From Pediococcus pentosaceus (GTDB lineage Bacteria; Bacillota; Bacilli; Lactobacillales; Lactobacillaceae): a stretch of 64,000 nt of DNA. The DNA lies in assembly GCF_001437285.1 (NCBI RefSeq), contig NZ_JQBF01000003.1, forward strand, positions 231,920 through 295,919. Reading direction: 5' to 3'. Position 1 is the first letter of the stretch; every line of letters begins with the position of its first letter. A program made the position numbers and the translations under genes. Positions 17,720 through 29,362 of this stretch are shown piece after piece. The notes below the pieces were generated by a model. It did no database searches, was not told the DNA's origin, and saw nothing but the letters and a program-made list of their open reading frames with translations.

Positions 17720-19657
17720 TTGGCAGAAATACATGAGTTAAGTGAAATTTTAGCGGATCAGATTGCAGCGGGTGAAGTTGTTGAACGTCCAGCTTCAGTG
17801 GTTAAAGAATTAGTTGAAAATGCTATCGATGCTGGTAGTTCTCGAATTGATATTTTGCTTGAAGAGTCTGGGTTAAAGATGATTCGAATTATTGATAATG
17901 GTAGTGGAATTGATGCAGATCAAGTTGAGATTGCTTTTAAACGACATGCTACGAGTAAGATTTCGTCGCGTTCAGACTTATTTAAGGTGGGGACTTTGGG
18001 TTTTCGAGGGGAAGCCCTACCTAGTATTGCTTCAATTGCAGATGTTGAAATGTTGACAGCTACAACTGATGGACCGGGTAAAAAGATTCATTACCGGGGT
18101 GGCAAATTAGAAGATAGCGGTGATGCTCAAAGTCGCCAAGGTACGGATATTACTGTACGGGATCTATTTTTCAATACTCCAGCACGTTTAAAGTACTTAA
18201 AATCGCTCCAAACGGAATTATCTAAAATTACGGATATTGTCAATCGAATTGCACTAAGTTACCCAGAAGTAGCTATCTCACTACAAAATAATGAGCGTGA
18301 GCTAATGCGAACCTCAGGAAACGGAAATATTCAACAAGTTTTAGCTAACATTTATGGTGCCAAAAATGCTCAAAAAATGGTACATGTTAAAGAACAAAAT
18401 ATTGACTTTACGATTGATGGTTATATTAGTTTACCAGAATTCACTAGGGCAAATCGCAGCTATATCACGGTTCTAGTTAATGGACGGTATATCAAAAATT
18501 TCCAAATCAGTAAGGCTATTATTGATGGTTATGGTTCAAAATTAATGGTTGGTCGTTATCCAGTAGCAGTTTTGAATATTAAAACTGATCCAATTTTAGT
18601 AGATGTAAATGTGCATCCAACTAAACAAGAAGTGCGCATCAGTGAAGAACAGACACTGTTAGATTTAATTTCCAAAGCCGTTTTTAATGAACTTGCAGAT
18701 AAAAATTTGATTCCGGATGCAGTAGACAATTTAAAAAAGTCACGTGTAAAAGTAAGTTCAAGTGAACAACTTGACTTAGCTCGGATGGCCATATCGGGTT
18801 CTTTTGGGATGGAACAGGATCATGTAACGATTCCAGATACAGATAACGACGAAGTTGAAAAAGAAGTAAATATCTCGGATCGATATGTGGAACCTGAACC
18901 AATTGTTATTAATAGTCGCCAAGATTTAAAATCTGATACCATTGCCGAATTTAAAACCAAATACGCTAACGATGCAGTAGTTAACAATGCGGTTGAAGAC
19001 GGGGATCAGCCTGAATTAAAAGAGAAAGATGCCGTACAACGTTTTCCAACTTTGACTTACATTGGACAAATGCACGGAACATATTTGTTTGCCGAAGCTG
19101 AGGATGGTCTCTACATTATTGATCAACATGCAGCGCAGGAACGTATTAATTATGAATATTATCGAGTTCAAATTGGAGAGGTCAGTGATGATCAGCAGGA
19201 CTTACTAGTGCCAATTTACTTAGATTATTCAACTACGGATGCTATCCGAATTAAAGAAAAGCAAACAGTCTTAGAGTCGTGTGGATTGTTTTTAGAAGAA
19301 TTCGGGAAAAATACGTTTATCGTTATACATCATCCAACGTGGTTCAAAAAAGGGCAAGAGGAAGACACCGTTAAAGAAATGGTTGATTATGTTTTAAATG
19401 ATAGCTCAATGACGGTAGCTAAATTTAGGGAAGCAACCGCCATCATGATGAGTTGTAAACGAGCTATTAAAGCCAATCATCATTTAGATGAACCACAAGC
19501 TAAACAATTATTAAAAGACATCGCTAAGGCTGAAAATCCATTTAATTGTCCTCATGGTCGTCCAGTACTAGTACATTTTTCAACGACAGACATGGAGAAA
19601 ATGTTTAAAAGAATTCAAGATCCACACCATTCTGACTTGGTGGAAGATGAGATGTGA
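17720..19657 (+). CDS. mutL: DNA mismatch repair protein MutL
   Basis: MutL is the GHKL ATPase linking MutS to strand processing. N-terminal motifs are DQIAAGEVVERPASVVKELVENAIDAG, IDNGSGID and GFRGEALPSIASI. The C-terminal domain contains IDQHAAQERI, and the endonuclease-type motifs of Gram-positive MutL are represented by SCKRAIKANHHLD and CPHGRP. TTG at 17720 is chosen because GAGG lies about ten bases upstream, giving 645 residues; GTG at 17705 is the alternative. Operon with mutS. Confidence 0.96.
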   Translation: MAEIHELSEILADQIAAGEVVERPASVVKELVENAIDAGSSRIDILLEESGLKMIRIIDNGSGIDADQVEIAFKRHATSKISSRSDLFKVGTLGFRGEALPSIASIADVEMLTATTDGPGKKIHYRGGKLEDSGDAQSRQGTDITVRDLFFNTPARLKYLKSLQTELSKITDIVNRIALSYPEVAISLQNNERELMRTSGNGNIQQVLANIYGAKNAQKMVHVKEQNIDFTIDGYISLPEFTRANRSYITVLVNGRYIKNFQISKAIIDGYGSKLMVGRYPVAVLNIKTDPILVDVNVHPTKQEVRISEEQTLLDLISKAVFNELADKNLIPDAVDNLKKSRVKVSSSEQLDLARMAISGSFGMEQDHVTIPDTDNDEVEKEVNISDRYVEPEPIVINSRQDLKSDTIAEFKTKYANDAVVNNAVEDGDQPELKEKDAVQRFPTLTYIGQMHGTYLFAEAEDGLYIIDQHAAQERINYEYYRVQIGEVSDDQQDLLVPIYLDYSTTDAIRIKEKQTVLESCGLFLEEFGKNTFIVIHHPTWFKKGQEEDTVKEMVDYVLNDSSMTVAKFREATAIMMSCKRAIKANHHLDEPQAKQLLKDIAKAENPFNCPHGRPVLVHFSTTDMEKMFKRIQDPHHSDLVEDEM

Positions 19658-19673
19658 TACAATTAACTGAATG

Positions 19674-19687
19674 CGAACAAACGTTTT
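19674..19687 (+). promoter_or_regulatory. Probable LexA box at the ruvA promoter
   Basis: CGAACAAACGTTTT matches 13 of 14 positions of the Bacillus LexA consensus CGAACRNRYGTTYC. It lies just downstream of an extended -10 element (TGATACAAT, 19655-19663), where bound LexA would block transcription start. ruvAB is an SOS operon in many bacteria. Confidence 0.65.
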
Positions 19688-19704
19688 GAAATGAGGATTT
19701 ATAA

Positions 19705-20292
19705 ATGTATGAATATTTAGATGGAGTCGTCGTTAACGTTAATCCAGCTTATATTGTTGTTGATGTCAACGGAGTTGGATTTTTAGTTAACGTGGCTAAT
19801 CCATATAGTTTTGAACTAGATGCTAAACAGAAAGTTTTTGTTCATCAAGCTGTTTCAGAAAATGATCAAACTTTATATGGATTTAAAAAAGCTGAAGATA
19901 AAGAACTTTTTCTTAATTTATTAAAAGTTAAGGGGATTGGCCCGAAAAGTGCGTTGGCTATTTTAGCGAACGATGATCATACAGGGTTGATTAATGCGAT
20001 TAATAATGATGATGTAAGTTATCTCAAAAAGTTCCCTAAGATTGGTCCTAAGGCTGCTCAACAAATCATTCTAGATTTGAAGGGCAAAGTGGCGGTTGAA
20101 AATGAAGTAGGAACCCTTTTTGATTTATCAACTACTTCAAACCAAGCTCTAGATGAAGCTCTAGAAGCTTTGATTGCATTAGGTTATTCTGAAAAAGAGG
20201 TTAAGAAATTAACTAAGAAATTGAGTGAACAAACTGATCGGACAACTGATCAGTATATTAGTTCGGGATTAAAATTATTGATGAAAGGATAA
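19705..20292 (+). CDS. ruvA: Holliday junction branch migration protein RuvA
   Basis: RuvA binds four-way junctions as a tetramer and loads the RuvB motor. The OB-fold N-terminus ([26 protein letters not shown]), tandem helix-hairpin-helix motifs ([32 protein letters not shown]) and the C-terminal RuvB-binding domain ([15 protein letters not shown]) are all visible in the expected order. The 195-residue size fits. ruvB follows six bases later. Confidence 0.97.
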   Translation: MYEYLDGVVVNVNPAYIVVDVNGVGFLVNVANPYSFELDAKQKVFVHQAVSENDQTLYGFKKAEDKELFLNLLKVKGIGPKSALAILANDDHTGLINAINNDDVSYLKKFPKIGPKAAQQIILDLKGKVAVENEVGTLFDLSTTSNQALDEALEALIALGYSEKEVKKLTKKLSEQTDRTTDQYISSGLKLLMKG

Positions 20293-20298
20293 GACAAG

Positions 20299-21315
20299 TT
20301 GATGGAAGATGAACGGATTACTTCTGCGGAAGTTCAAAGTCCAGACGAAGAAAATGAAGAGTTGTCGTTAAGGCCTCAAACATTGCATCAATATATTGGT
20401 CAGGATCAGATTAAACATGAGCTTGAAGTATATATTGCCGCAGCCAAAAATCGCGAAGAAGCACTAGATCATGTTCTTTTATATGGCCCCCCTGGACTAG
20501 GGAAAACGACTTTAGCGATAGTTATTGCTAATGAAATGAACGTTCAGATTCGAACGACTAGTGGACCAGCCATTGAAAAACCGGGTGATTTAGTAGCTCT
20601 TTTGAATGAGCTACAACCTGGTGACGTTTTATTTATTGATGAAATTCATCGATTACCTAAAGTGGTGGAGGAAATGCTCTATTCAGCCATGGAAGATTTC
20701 TTTGTTGATATTGTTGTCGGACAAGGACCAACTGCACATCCAATTCATTTTCCTTTACCACCTTTCACTTTGATTGGAGCGACTACTAGAGCGGGCTTAC
20801 TCTCAGCTCCATTACGAGACCGCTTTGGAATTGTTGAACATATGAATTACTATAATGAAGCGGATTTAGCTAACATTGTTCGACGCTCTGCGGGTATTTT
20901 TAACTCGCATATTGACGATCAAGGGGCGTACGAAATTGCTAGTCGCTCACGAGGAACACCGCGAATTTCGAATCGTCTGTTAAAACGAATCCGAGATTTT
21001 GCTGAAGTAGAAAATGATGGACAAATTGATCGCCAATTGGTTAGTCAGTCCTTGAAATTACTTCAAGTAGATAATCGTGGACTAGATCGGACTGATAAAA
21101 AAGTTCTAACTACTATGATCGAGCTCTATGGAGGTGGTCCGGTAGGAATTTCCACCATTGCAGCTAATATCGGTGAAGAACCAGATACTATTTCAGAAAT
21201 GTATGAACCATACTTGCTTCAAATTGGATTCCTGAAAAGGACGCCTCGAGGCCGGATGGTTACAGAACGTGCCTACGAACATCTAGGCTTAATTGATCAA
21301 TATATGAATAAATGA
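20299..21315 (+). CDS. ruvB: Holliday junction DNA helicase RuvB
   Basis: RuvB is the AAA+ hexameric motor for branch migration. Walker [10 protein letters not shown] (about residues 56-64), Walker [11 protein letters not shown], sensor 1 LIGATTRAG and the arginine-finger region PLRDRFG are clear, and a C-terminal winged helix follows. The start is TTG at 20299 (nine bases after AAAGGA) or ATG at 20302; the total is 337-338 residues. Co-transcribed with ruvA. Confidence 0.97.
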   Translation: MMEDERITSAEVQSPDEENEELSLRPQTLHQYIGQDQIKHELEVYIAAAKNREEALDHVLLYGPPGLGKTTLAIVIANEMNVQIRTTSGPAIEKPGDLVALLNELQPGDVLFIDEIHRLPKVVEEMLYSAMEDFFVDIVVGQGPTAHPIHFPLPPFTLIGATTRAGLLSAPLRDRFGIVEHMNYYNEADLANIVRRSAGIFNSHIDDQGAYEIASRSRGTPRISNRLLKRIRDFAEVENDGQIDRQLVSQSLKLLQVDNRGLDRTDKKVLTTMIELYGGGPVGISTIAANIGEEPDTISEMYEPYLLQIGFLKRTPRGRMVTERAYEHLGLIDQYMNK

Positions 21316-21325
21316 GGAATTGAAA

Positions 21326-23526
<2,201 letters not shown>

Positions 23527-23591
23527 GAGTACTGGTTTAGAAAACGTATTTTTGGTACAGTATACTTAGACGACTTTAGTGAGGTGAAAAA

Positions 23592-23966
23592 ATGTTATTA
23601 GCAGCTGCAAATGGTGGTTTCGGAATGAGTTCAATCATTTTCTTTGTTTTAATCATTGGATTGATGTACTTCATGATGATCAGACCACAACGTAAACAAC
23701 AACAAAAGCGCCAAGAAATGATGAATCAATTGAACGTTGGAGACAATGTTGTAACAATTGGTCGTCTTCATGGGGTGGTTGATTCAATTAATGAAGAGGA
23801 AAAAACTGTTACTTTAGATTGTGATGGTATTTACCTAGTTTTTGATCGTATGGCAATCATGCGGGTCGAAAAGGAGGCTCTTACGACAACTGAAACAACT
23901 GAAACTAAAGAAGAAGCTCCCGTAAAGGAAGCCGAACCTGAAGAAACAACTGAAAAAGAAGAATAA
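23592..23966 (+). CDS. yajC: Preprotein translocase subunit YajC
   Basis: YajC is a small accessory of the Sec translocon. One N-terminal membrane helix (about residues 13-29, SIIFFVLIIGLMYFMMI) is followed by the family motif RPQRKQQQKRQEMMNQLNVG and VVTIGRLHGVVDSI. The 124 residues end in a very acidic Glu/Thr-rich tail (from about residue 97). Its position behind tgt is conserved in Firmicutes. It ends in a strong terminator. Confidence 0.95.
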   Translation: MLLAAANGGFGMSSIIFFVLIIGLMYFMMIRPQRKQQQKRQEMMNQLNVGDNVVTIGRLHGVVDSINEEEKTVTLDCDGIYLVFDRMAIMRVEKEALTTTETTETKEEAPVKEAEPEETTEKEE

Positions 23967-23979
23967 TTTTTCAAACTTA

Positions 23980-24012
23980 GACCGCGAATTTTAATTCGTG
24001 GGTCTTTTTTTT
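23980..24012 (+). terminator. yajC terminator
   Basis: AGACCGCGAATT and AATTCGTGGGTCT form a near-perfect hairpin followed by eight T's. Confidence 0.9.
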
Positions 24013-24076
24013 CTTGTTTGAAGTTTTAAAATGGTAGATAATTAATCTATTGAAAAGCGAAAGCGGGGTTATAAAA

Positions 24077-25564
24077 ATGAATCAAAAGGCTTTATTTATT
24101 ATTTTTGGCGGAACAGGCGACTTAGCTTATCGAAAATTATATCCGGCGTTATTTAATTTATACGAAAAAGGATATTTAAAAGAGGGTTTTGCTGTAATTG
24201 GTACAGCACGCCGTCCGTGGTCTAACGATCACTACCATGAAGTAGTTATGAGTGCAATTGAAGACGCAGGCCGTGATTCTGGTCGGACTAACGATGACCT
24301 ACCTCGCAAATTTGCAAGTCATTTCTACTATCAATCACATAATGTTGATGATGTCGATCATTATGTAGCTTTACGTAAATTAGCAGATGAATTGGATGAA
24401 AAGTATGATCTTCAAGGAAATCGTATTTTTTATTTAGCAATGGCACCAAGATTCTTTGGAACAATTGCTGGCCATCTGAAAGATCAAGCTTTACTTACAA
24501 AGGGAAATGGTTTTAACCGATTAATTATCGAAAAACCCTTCGGACGTGATTATCCCAGCGCTAAAGAATTGAACGATTCAATTTCGGGTTCCTTTAAAGA
24601 AGAACAGATTTTTAGAATTGATCATTATTTAGGTAAGGAACCGATCCAGTCAATTGCTGGATTACGGTTTGGGAATGCATTGTTCAACTCGCTTTGGAAT
24701 AAAGAACATATTGATAACATTCAGATTACCCTATCTGAATCACTTGGTGTCGAAGAACGGGCTGGATACTATGAAACAGCTGGGGCAATGCGGGATATGG
24801 TCCAAAATCATATTATGCAAATTGTTTCGTTACTTACAATGGAACGGCCAGATGTTTTTGATTCAGAACATTTACGTGACAAGAAAATTGAAGCTTTGGA
24901 AAATATCCAAATGTATACCAAAGAAGAAGCTAAAAAATATTTCATTCGTGGCCAATATGGTGCAGATGAGGCTAATACACAACTTGGATACCGAGATGAA
25001 GAAGGTACGGATAATCAATCAACTGTTGAAACTTTCGTTGCCGGTAAATTAATTACACATAATCCGTCATTAGATGGTGTACCAGTTTATATTCGTACTG
25101 GGAAACGATTAACTAAAAAATCAACTCAGATTAACATTGTATTTAAAAATGATGATCAAAACATTTTTGCTAAAGACGCGTCAGAAAAATTAAAGACCAA
25201 TGTTTTGACTATGCATATTGAACCTGATCAAGGGTTTACGCTAGAATTTAATACAAAGACTGGAAACCAAGGTTACAATCTTTCCCCAGTTCATTTACGT
25301 TATCGTAAGACAGCCACTGAAAAGGCTCAAATTCCAGATGCTTACGAAGGCTTGATTCGCGATGCTTTAATGGGAAATAAGACTAATTTTGCACATTGGC
25401 ATGAAGTTAGCCAAGCATGGAAGATTATGGATGTAGTCCGCGAGGCTTGGGATGAAGAAGAACCCGCATTTCCAAACTATGTAAGTGGTAGTATGGGACC
25501 TGAAGCAGCTATGCAACTTCTAGCTGATGATGGACGTAAATGGGTTTTTAATCCACGCAGCTAA
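24077..25564 (+). CDS. zwf: Glucose-6-phosphate 1-dehydrogenase
   Basis: This is the first oxidative pentose-phosphate enzyme, making 6-phosphogluconolactone and NAD(P)H. Nucleotide motif [15 protein letters not shown] lies at the N-terminus and the substrate/catalytic motif RIDHYLGKE is at about residue 180. ATG at 24077 (495 residues) is chosen over the in-frame TTG at 24050, as GCGGGG precedes it. It is followed three bases later by dinB, a linkage that looks incidental rather than functional. A 6-phosphogluconate dehydrogenase is not in the window. Confidence 0.96.
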   Translation: MNQKALFIIFGGTGDLAYRKLYPALFNLYEKGYLKEGFAVIGTARRPWSNDHYHEVVMSAIEDAGRDSGRTNDDLPRKFASHFYYQSHNVDDVDHYVALRKLADELDEKYDLQGNRIFYLAMAPRFFGTIAGHLKDQALLTKGNGFNRLIIEKPFGRDYPSAKELNDSISGSFKEEQIFRIDHYLGKEPIQSIAGLRFGNALFNSLWNKEHIDNIQITLSESLGVEERAGYYETAGAMRDMVQNHIMQIVSLLTMERPDVFDSEHLRDKKIEALENIQMYTKEEAKKYFIRGQYGADEANTQLGYRDEEGTDNQSTVETFVAGKLITHNPSLDGVPVYIRTGKRLTKKSTQINIVFKNDDQNIFAKDASEKLKTNVLTMHIEPDQGFTLEFNTKTGNQGYNLSPVHLRYRKTATEKAQIPDAYEGLIRDALMGNKTNFAHWHEVSQAWKIMDVVREAWDEEEPAFPNYVSGSMGPEAAMQLLADDGRKWVFNPRS

Positions 25565-25566
25565 TA

Positions 25567-26691
25567 ATGGAAACAGAAGTTTTAACTCCGATCAACATTG
25601 ATGATTCTCGTAAGATAATTCATGTTGATATGGACGCCTTTTATGCTTCAATTGAGATGCGAGATAACCCCAAGTTTAAAACCCAGCCTTTGGTGGTAGC
25701 TCATGATCCGCGCCTTACTGGAGGACATGGGGTTGTCACAACGGCAAACTATATTGCACGGCAATTTGGTGTCCATTCTGCGATGCCGGCTATGAAAGCT
25801 TTAGAACTTTGTCCAGAGGCGATTTTTAAAGATCCGGACTTCACTAAATATCGTGCAGTTTCGGAACAAATTCATCAAATTTTTCACGAGTATACCGATA
25901 AGATTGAACCCGTTGCCTTTGATGAGGCCTATTTAGATGTTTCAGAAGATAAAAAGGGGCTTGGTGACGCTGTGTTGATTGCTCATGAAATTCAGAAAGT
26001 TATCTTTAATGAAACCCAATTAACCTGCTCTACGGGAATTTCATACAATAAATTTCTGGCTAAAATGGCTTCCGAATATTCCAAGCCAGTAGGTGTGGCA
26101 ATCATCGAAAAGGATGACGTTGCTGAGTTTCTAAAGAATATTCCAATCGAACGGTTTAGAGGGGTTGGCAAAAAAACAGTGCCTAAAATGCACGAGCTAG
26201 GTGTTTTTCAAGGTGCGGATTTAATCAAGATGTCTGAAAATGATTTAATTCATTACTTTGGAAAATTTGGGTACACCTTGTTTCGTTGGGTTCGCGGGCA
26301 AGATGATCGCCCAGTCGAATACTTGCGTGAGAGAAAATCAATTGGCAAAGAAGAAACGTATGGAAAATTGCTCACCACTGAGATGGAGGTTGAAGAGCGA
26401 CTTCGGGTAATTGCTAAGAATCTACTTCGCGCAGTTTTGAAAAGACAGAAACACGGCAAAACCATTGTATTGAAACTAAGATATGGTGATTTTGAAACGT
26501 TAACTAAACGAATCACATTGGACGAATTTTTCCAAAATGATGTTGAAACCTATTATTTTTATGCTAAACAGATTTTGGATGAAATTGCTGATATTTCGCG
26601 GGGGATTCGCTTATTAGGGATTACACTAACCAACTTAACGGATCAAAATTTTCAAGAAGTTTCTTTACCACTGTTTAAGCACTCAGAGTGA
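25567..26691 (+). CDS. dinB: DNA polymerase IV (Y-family)
   Basis: An error-prone translesion polymerase. Catalytic motif [12 protein letters not shown] is near the N-terminus, and the second carboxylate pair is in [14 protein letters not shown]. An HhH region ([15 protein letters not shown]) and a little-finger domain follow. At 374 residues it is slightly longer than typical DinB. It begins three bases after zwf and shows no LexA box of its own, unlike the second Y-family gene at 50095. Confidence 0.95.
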   Translation: METEVLTPINIDDSRKIIHVDMDAFYASIEMRDNPKFKTQPLVVAHDPRLTGGHGVVTTANYIARQFGVHSAMPAMKALELCPEAIFKDPDFTKYRAVSEQIHQIFHEYTDKIEPVAFDEAYLDVSEDKKGLGDAVLIAHEIQKVIFNETQLTCSTGISYNKFLAKMASEYSKPVGVAIIEKDDVAEFLKNIPIERFRGVGKKTVPKMHELGVFQGADLIKMSENDLIHYFGKFGYTLFRWVRGQDDRPVEYLRERKSIGKEETYGKLLTTEMEVEERLRVIAKNLLRAVLKRQKHGKTIVLKLRYGDFETLTKRITLDEFFQNDVETYYFYAKQILDEIADISRGIRLLGITLTNLTDQNFQEVSLPLFKHSE

Positions 26692-26776
26692 TTTTGTGAT
26701 ATGCTTAAGAGCGCTAATAATAAAGTATTAAACTTATATTGATAAAAATTTAATGAGTAGGATAAATGAGGCTGTA

Positions 26777-27712
26777 ATGGACACACTTGAAAAAATTTTA
26801 GAACAAATCAAAAAATATAACCGAATTATTATTCATCGTCATCAACGTCCCGATCCCGATGCCATTGGATCACAAGTTGGACTCGCCAAAATTTTACAAG
26901 CATCTTTTCCCCATAAACAAATCAAAGTGGTTGGAAAACAAATCGATGGTTTGAGTTGGTTGGGTAACATGGATGAAATTGAAGGTGATTTCTTCGATGA
27001 TGCATTGGTAATTGTGATTGATACGGCCAATTCACCAAGAATTGACGATCGTCGCTTTGAGAACGGGGCGTTCCTAATTAAAATCGATCATCATCCGAAT
27101 GATGACCCATTTGGCGATTTGATGTGGGTAAAAGAAGAAGCATCAAGTAGTTCAGAATTAGTTTTTGATTTCTATAATCGCTTCAAGGACCAATTAACGC
27201 TGACAGCAGACGCGGCTAGAGATCTCTATGCGGGAATCGTGGGAGATACTGGACGCTTTATGTATGCAGCTACTAGTGCACATACGCATAGTGTAGTAGC
27301 TGGTTTAATGGAAACTGGCTTTGACATGGTAGCTGTTAATCAGACGTTAGACGAAATACCAGAATCAGTAGCTCATTTATCATCATACGTATATGACAAC
27401 CTTCAAATTAAGGCTAATGGGGCTGCCCATATTGTTTTAAGTAAAGAAGCTTTGGATAAGTTTGATTTGAAGGACGCTGGAACAGCTGGAATTGTTTCAC
27501 TACCAGGTCATATTACAACGGTTAAATGCTGGGCAATTTTTGTTGAACAAGATGATCACTCTTACCGTGTTCGACTTCGTTCAAAGGGTCCAGTGATCAA
27601 CGAACTTGCAAAGAAACACGACGGCGGTGGTCATCCATTAGCTAGTGGTGCGAAGGCAGCTAACATTGAAGAAGTTAACCAAATTGTAAGTGAATTAGAT
27701 CAATTGGTTTAG
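26777..27712 (+). CDS. nrnA: DHH family oligoribonuclease/pAp phosphatase NrnA
   Basis: This enzyme degrades short oligonucleotides and 3'-phosphoadenosine 5'-phosphate. The DHH-family motifs are RPDPDAIGSQVG (motif I), VIDTANSPR (II), IDHHPNDD (III) and the DHHA1 nucleotide site GGGHPLASGA near the C-terminus. ATG at 26777 is preceded by GAGG at good spacing (312 residues); the upstream in-frame start at 26753 lacks this. It is followed by a DEAD-box helicase gene 14 bases later, so the two may act together in RNA turnover (inference). Confidence 0.93.
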   Translation: MDTLEKILEQIKKYNRIIIHRHQRPDPDAIGSQVGLAKILQASFPHKQIKVVGKQIDGLSWLGNMDEIEGDFFDDALVIVIDTANSPRIDDRRFENGAFLIKIDHHPNDDPFGDLMWVKEEASSSSELVFDFYNRFKDQLTLTADAARDLYAGIVGDTGRFMYAATSAHTHSVVAGLMETGFDMVAVNQTLDEIPESVAHLSSYVYDNLQIKANGAAHIVLSKEALDKFDLKDAGTAGIVSLPGHITTVKCWAIFVEQDDHSYRVRLRSKGPVINELAKKHDGGGHPLASGAKAANIEEVNQIVSELDQLV

Positions 27713-27726
27713 ACAAGGAGTATTTA

Positions 27727-29088
27727 ATGAACGAATTTCAGAAGTTTAATCTAAAACCATTTTTAATGACGGCTTTAGATGAGATTAATTTTAAGACACC
27801 TACCCCTGTACAGGATAAAGTGATTCCACTTATTGCTGATGGAAAGAGTGTTGTCGGACAATCTCAAACGGGGAGTGGTAAAACCCATGCTTTTCTTTTA
27901 CCAATTTTTAACAATATCGATCCAGAATTAAATGCAATTCAAGCAGTAATTACGACACCTAGTCGTGAATTGGCTTATCAAATTTATGAAGATGCTAAGC
28001 AATTAGCCTCAGCTTCAGAAGTTAAGATTGAAATTGGCAATTACGTTGGTGGAACTGATAAGAAACGTCAAGTTGAAAAATTAGGACATCATCAACCAGC
28101 TATCATCATTGGTACACCAGGACGAGTTTTGGACTTGTTAAAGGAACGGGCCTTGAACTTCCGTCAAGTGAAGTATATGGTTATTGACGAAGCTGATATG
28201 ACCTTAGATATGGGATTTTTAAACGCGGTAGATCAAATTGCTGCTGCAATGCCATCTAAGCTGCAAATTTTGGTTTTCTCAGCTACCATTCCACAACGGC
28301 TAAATGTATTTTTGAAGAAGTATATGGATCATCCGGTAATTGAAGAGATTCCTACCGAAACAACTATTAGCCCTACCATCAAGAATATCTTGATTTCAAC
28401 TAAGAGTTCTGGCAAAAATAATTTAATTTATAAATTATTGACTATGGGAGAGCCCTATCTAGCTTTAGTTTTCACCAACACTAAGGAACGTGCTGATGAG
28501 TTGACCGATTATCTTAAAGCTCAGGGACTCGATGTTGCTAAAATTCATGGTGGTATCCAACCACGTGAACGTAAACGAATTATGAAGGATATTCATCGTC
28601 TTCGTTATCAATACGTTGTAGCAACTGATTTGGCTGCTCGTGGAATCGATATTGATGGAGTTTCACTAGTAATTAATGATGATATTCCGACAGACCTTGA
28701 ATTCTTTATCCATCGAGTGGGTCGTACTGGTCGAAATGGTATGTCAGGAACCGCAATCACCTTATATATGCCAAACGAAGAAGACAAAGTAGCTGATGTC
28801 GAAAAGATGGGAATTACATTCTTACCTCAACAGATTCGAAACAACGAATTAGTTGATACGTACGATCGTGATCGTCGTCAGACGCGTCGTCTGAGTCAAA
28901 AGAAGCTTGACCCAACCATGATTGGGATGGTTAAGAAAAAGAAGAAAAAGGTTAAACCAGGTTACAAGCGTCGAATTCGCAAAGCAATTTCAGAAAAAGA
29001 AATTCGTGATCGTCGTATGGAACAACATCAAGCAGCTCGTGAAGCCAAAAAGGCTAAGATAAAACAATCACGAAATAAGCGAAGATAA
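27727..29088 (+). CDS. cshB: DEAD-box ATP-dependent RNA helicase (CshB-like)
   Basis: An RNA helicase of the cold-shock group. Motifs in order: Q motif (TPTPVQDKVIPLI), I SQTGSGKT, Ia TPSRELA, II DEAD in VIDEADMTLDMGF, III SAT, IV-VI including ATDLAARGIDIDGV and HRVGRTGR. The 453-residue protein ends in a very basic Arg/Lys-rich tail (from about residue 400) typical of RNA-binding extensions. RBS AAGGAG precedes the ATG. The CshB assignment rests on size and tail and is less certain than the helicase call. Confidence 0.9.
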   Translation: MNEFQKFNLKPFLMTALDEINFKTPTPVQDKVIPLIADGKSVVGQSQTGSGKTHAFLLPIFNNIDPELNAIQAVITTPSRELAYQIYEDAKQLASASEVKIEIGNYVGGTDKKRQVEKLGHHQPAIIIGTPGRVLDLLKERALNFRQVKYMVIDEADMTLDMGFLNAVDQIAAAMPSKLQILVFSATIPQRLNVFLKKYMDHPVIEEIPTETTISPTIKNILISTKSSGKNNLIYKLLTMGEPYLALVFTNTKERADELTDYLKAQGLDVAKIHGGIQPRERKRIMKDIHRLRYQYVVATDLAARGIDIDGVSLVINDDIPTDLEFFIHRVGRTGRNGMSGTAITLYMPNEEDKVADVEKMGITFLPQQIRNNELVDTYDRDRRQTRRLSQKKLDPTMIGMVKKKKKKVKPGYKRRIRKAISEKEIRDRRMEQHQAAREAKKAKIKQSRNKRR

Positions 29089-29089
29089 A

Positions 29090-29118
29090 TTGACATTTTA
29101 AAGTTGATTTTCTATAAT
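29090..29118 (+). promoter_or_regulatory. Consensus promoter of the alaS operon
   Basis: TTGACA (29090-29095) and TATAAT (29113-29118) are exactly 17 bases apart, directly upstream of the T-box leader. Confidence 0.85.
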
Positions 29119-29139
29119 TAGCTGTAATATTTTTAAAAT

Positions 29140-29330
29140 CATTTGAGATATGTAGGAGCTAACCCCTTAGTGCAAGAGACATTCTGGCTGGTGTGAAGGG
29201 TGAAGGGAAGCTTCTATGCTACTCAAGTTAATGAATCGTTTTCTCAGCGTTAATGAGACTTAAGAGGTATACGATTAAACATCGTTGCAAGTAAAGTGGT
29301 ACCGCGCAGTCGCGTCTTTATTATTTTACA
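29140..29330 (+). ncRNA. T-box riboswitch, alanine specifier (GCT)
   Basis: In Stem I, TTGAG (29142-29146) pairs with CTCAA (29222-29226), and the specifier loop carries GCT (29218-29220) followed by A. The T-box sequence AAGTGGTACCGCG is at 29294-29306; its bulge TGGT complements the A73-CCA end of tRNA-Ala, in agreement with the specifier. A short terminator stem (CGCG-CAGT-CGCG) and T-rich stretch follow. It senses uncharged tRNA-Ala and controls alaS and the genes behind it. Confidence 0.92.
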
Positions 29331-29362
29331 TGCAATGGTGTTTTTTATTTTAGGAGGAAATA

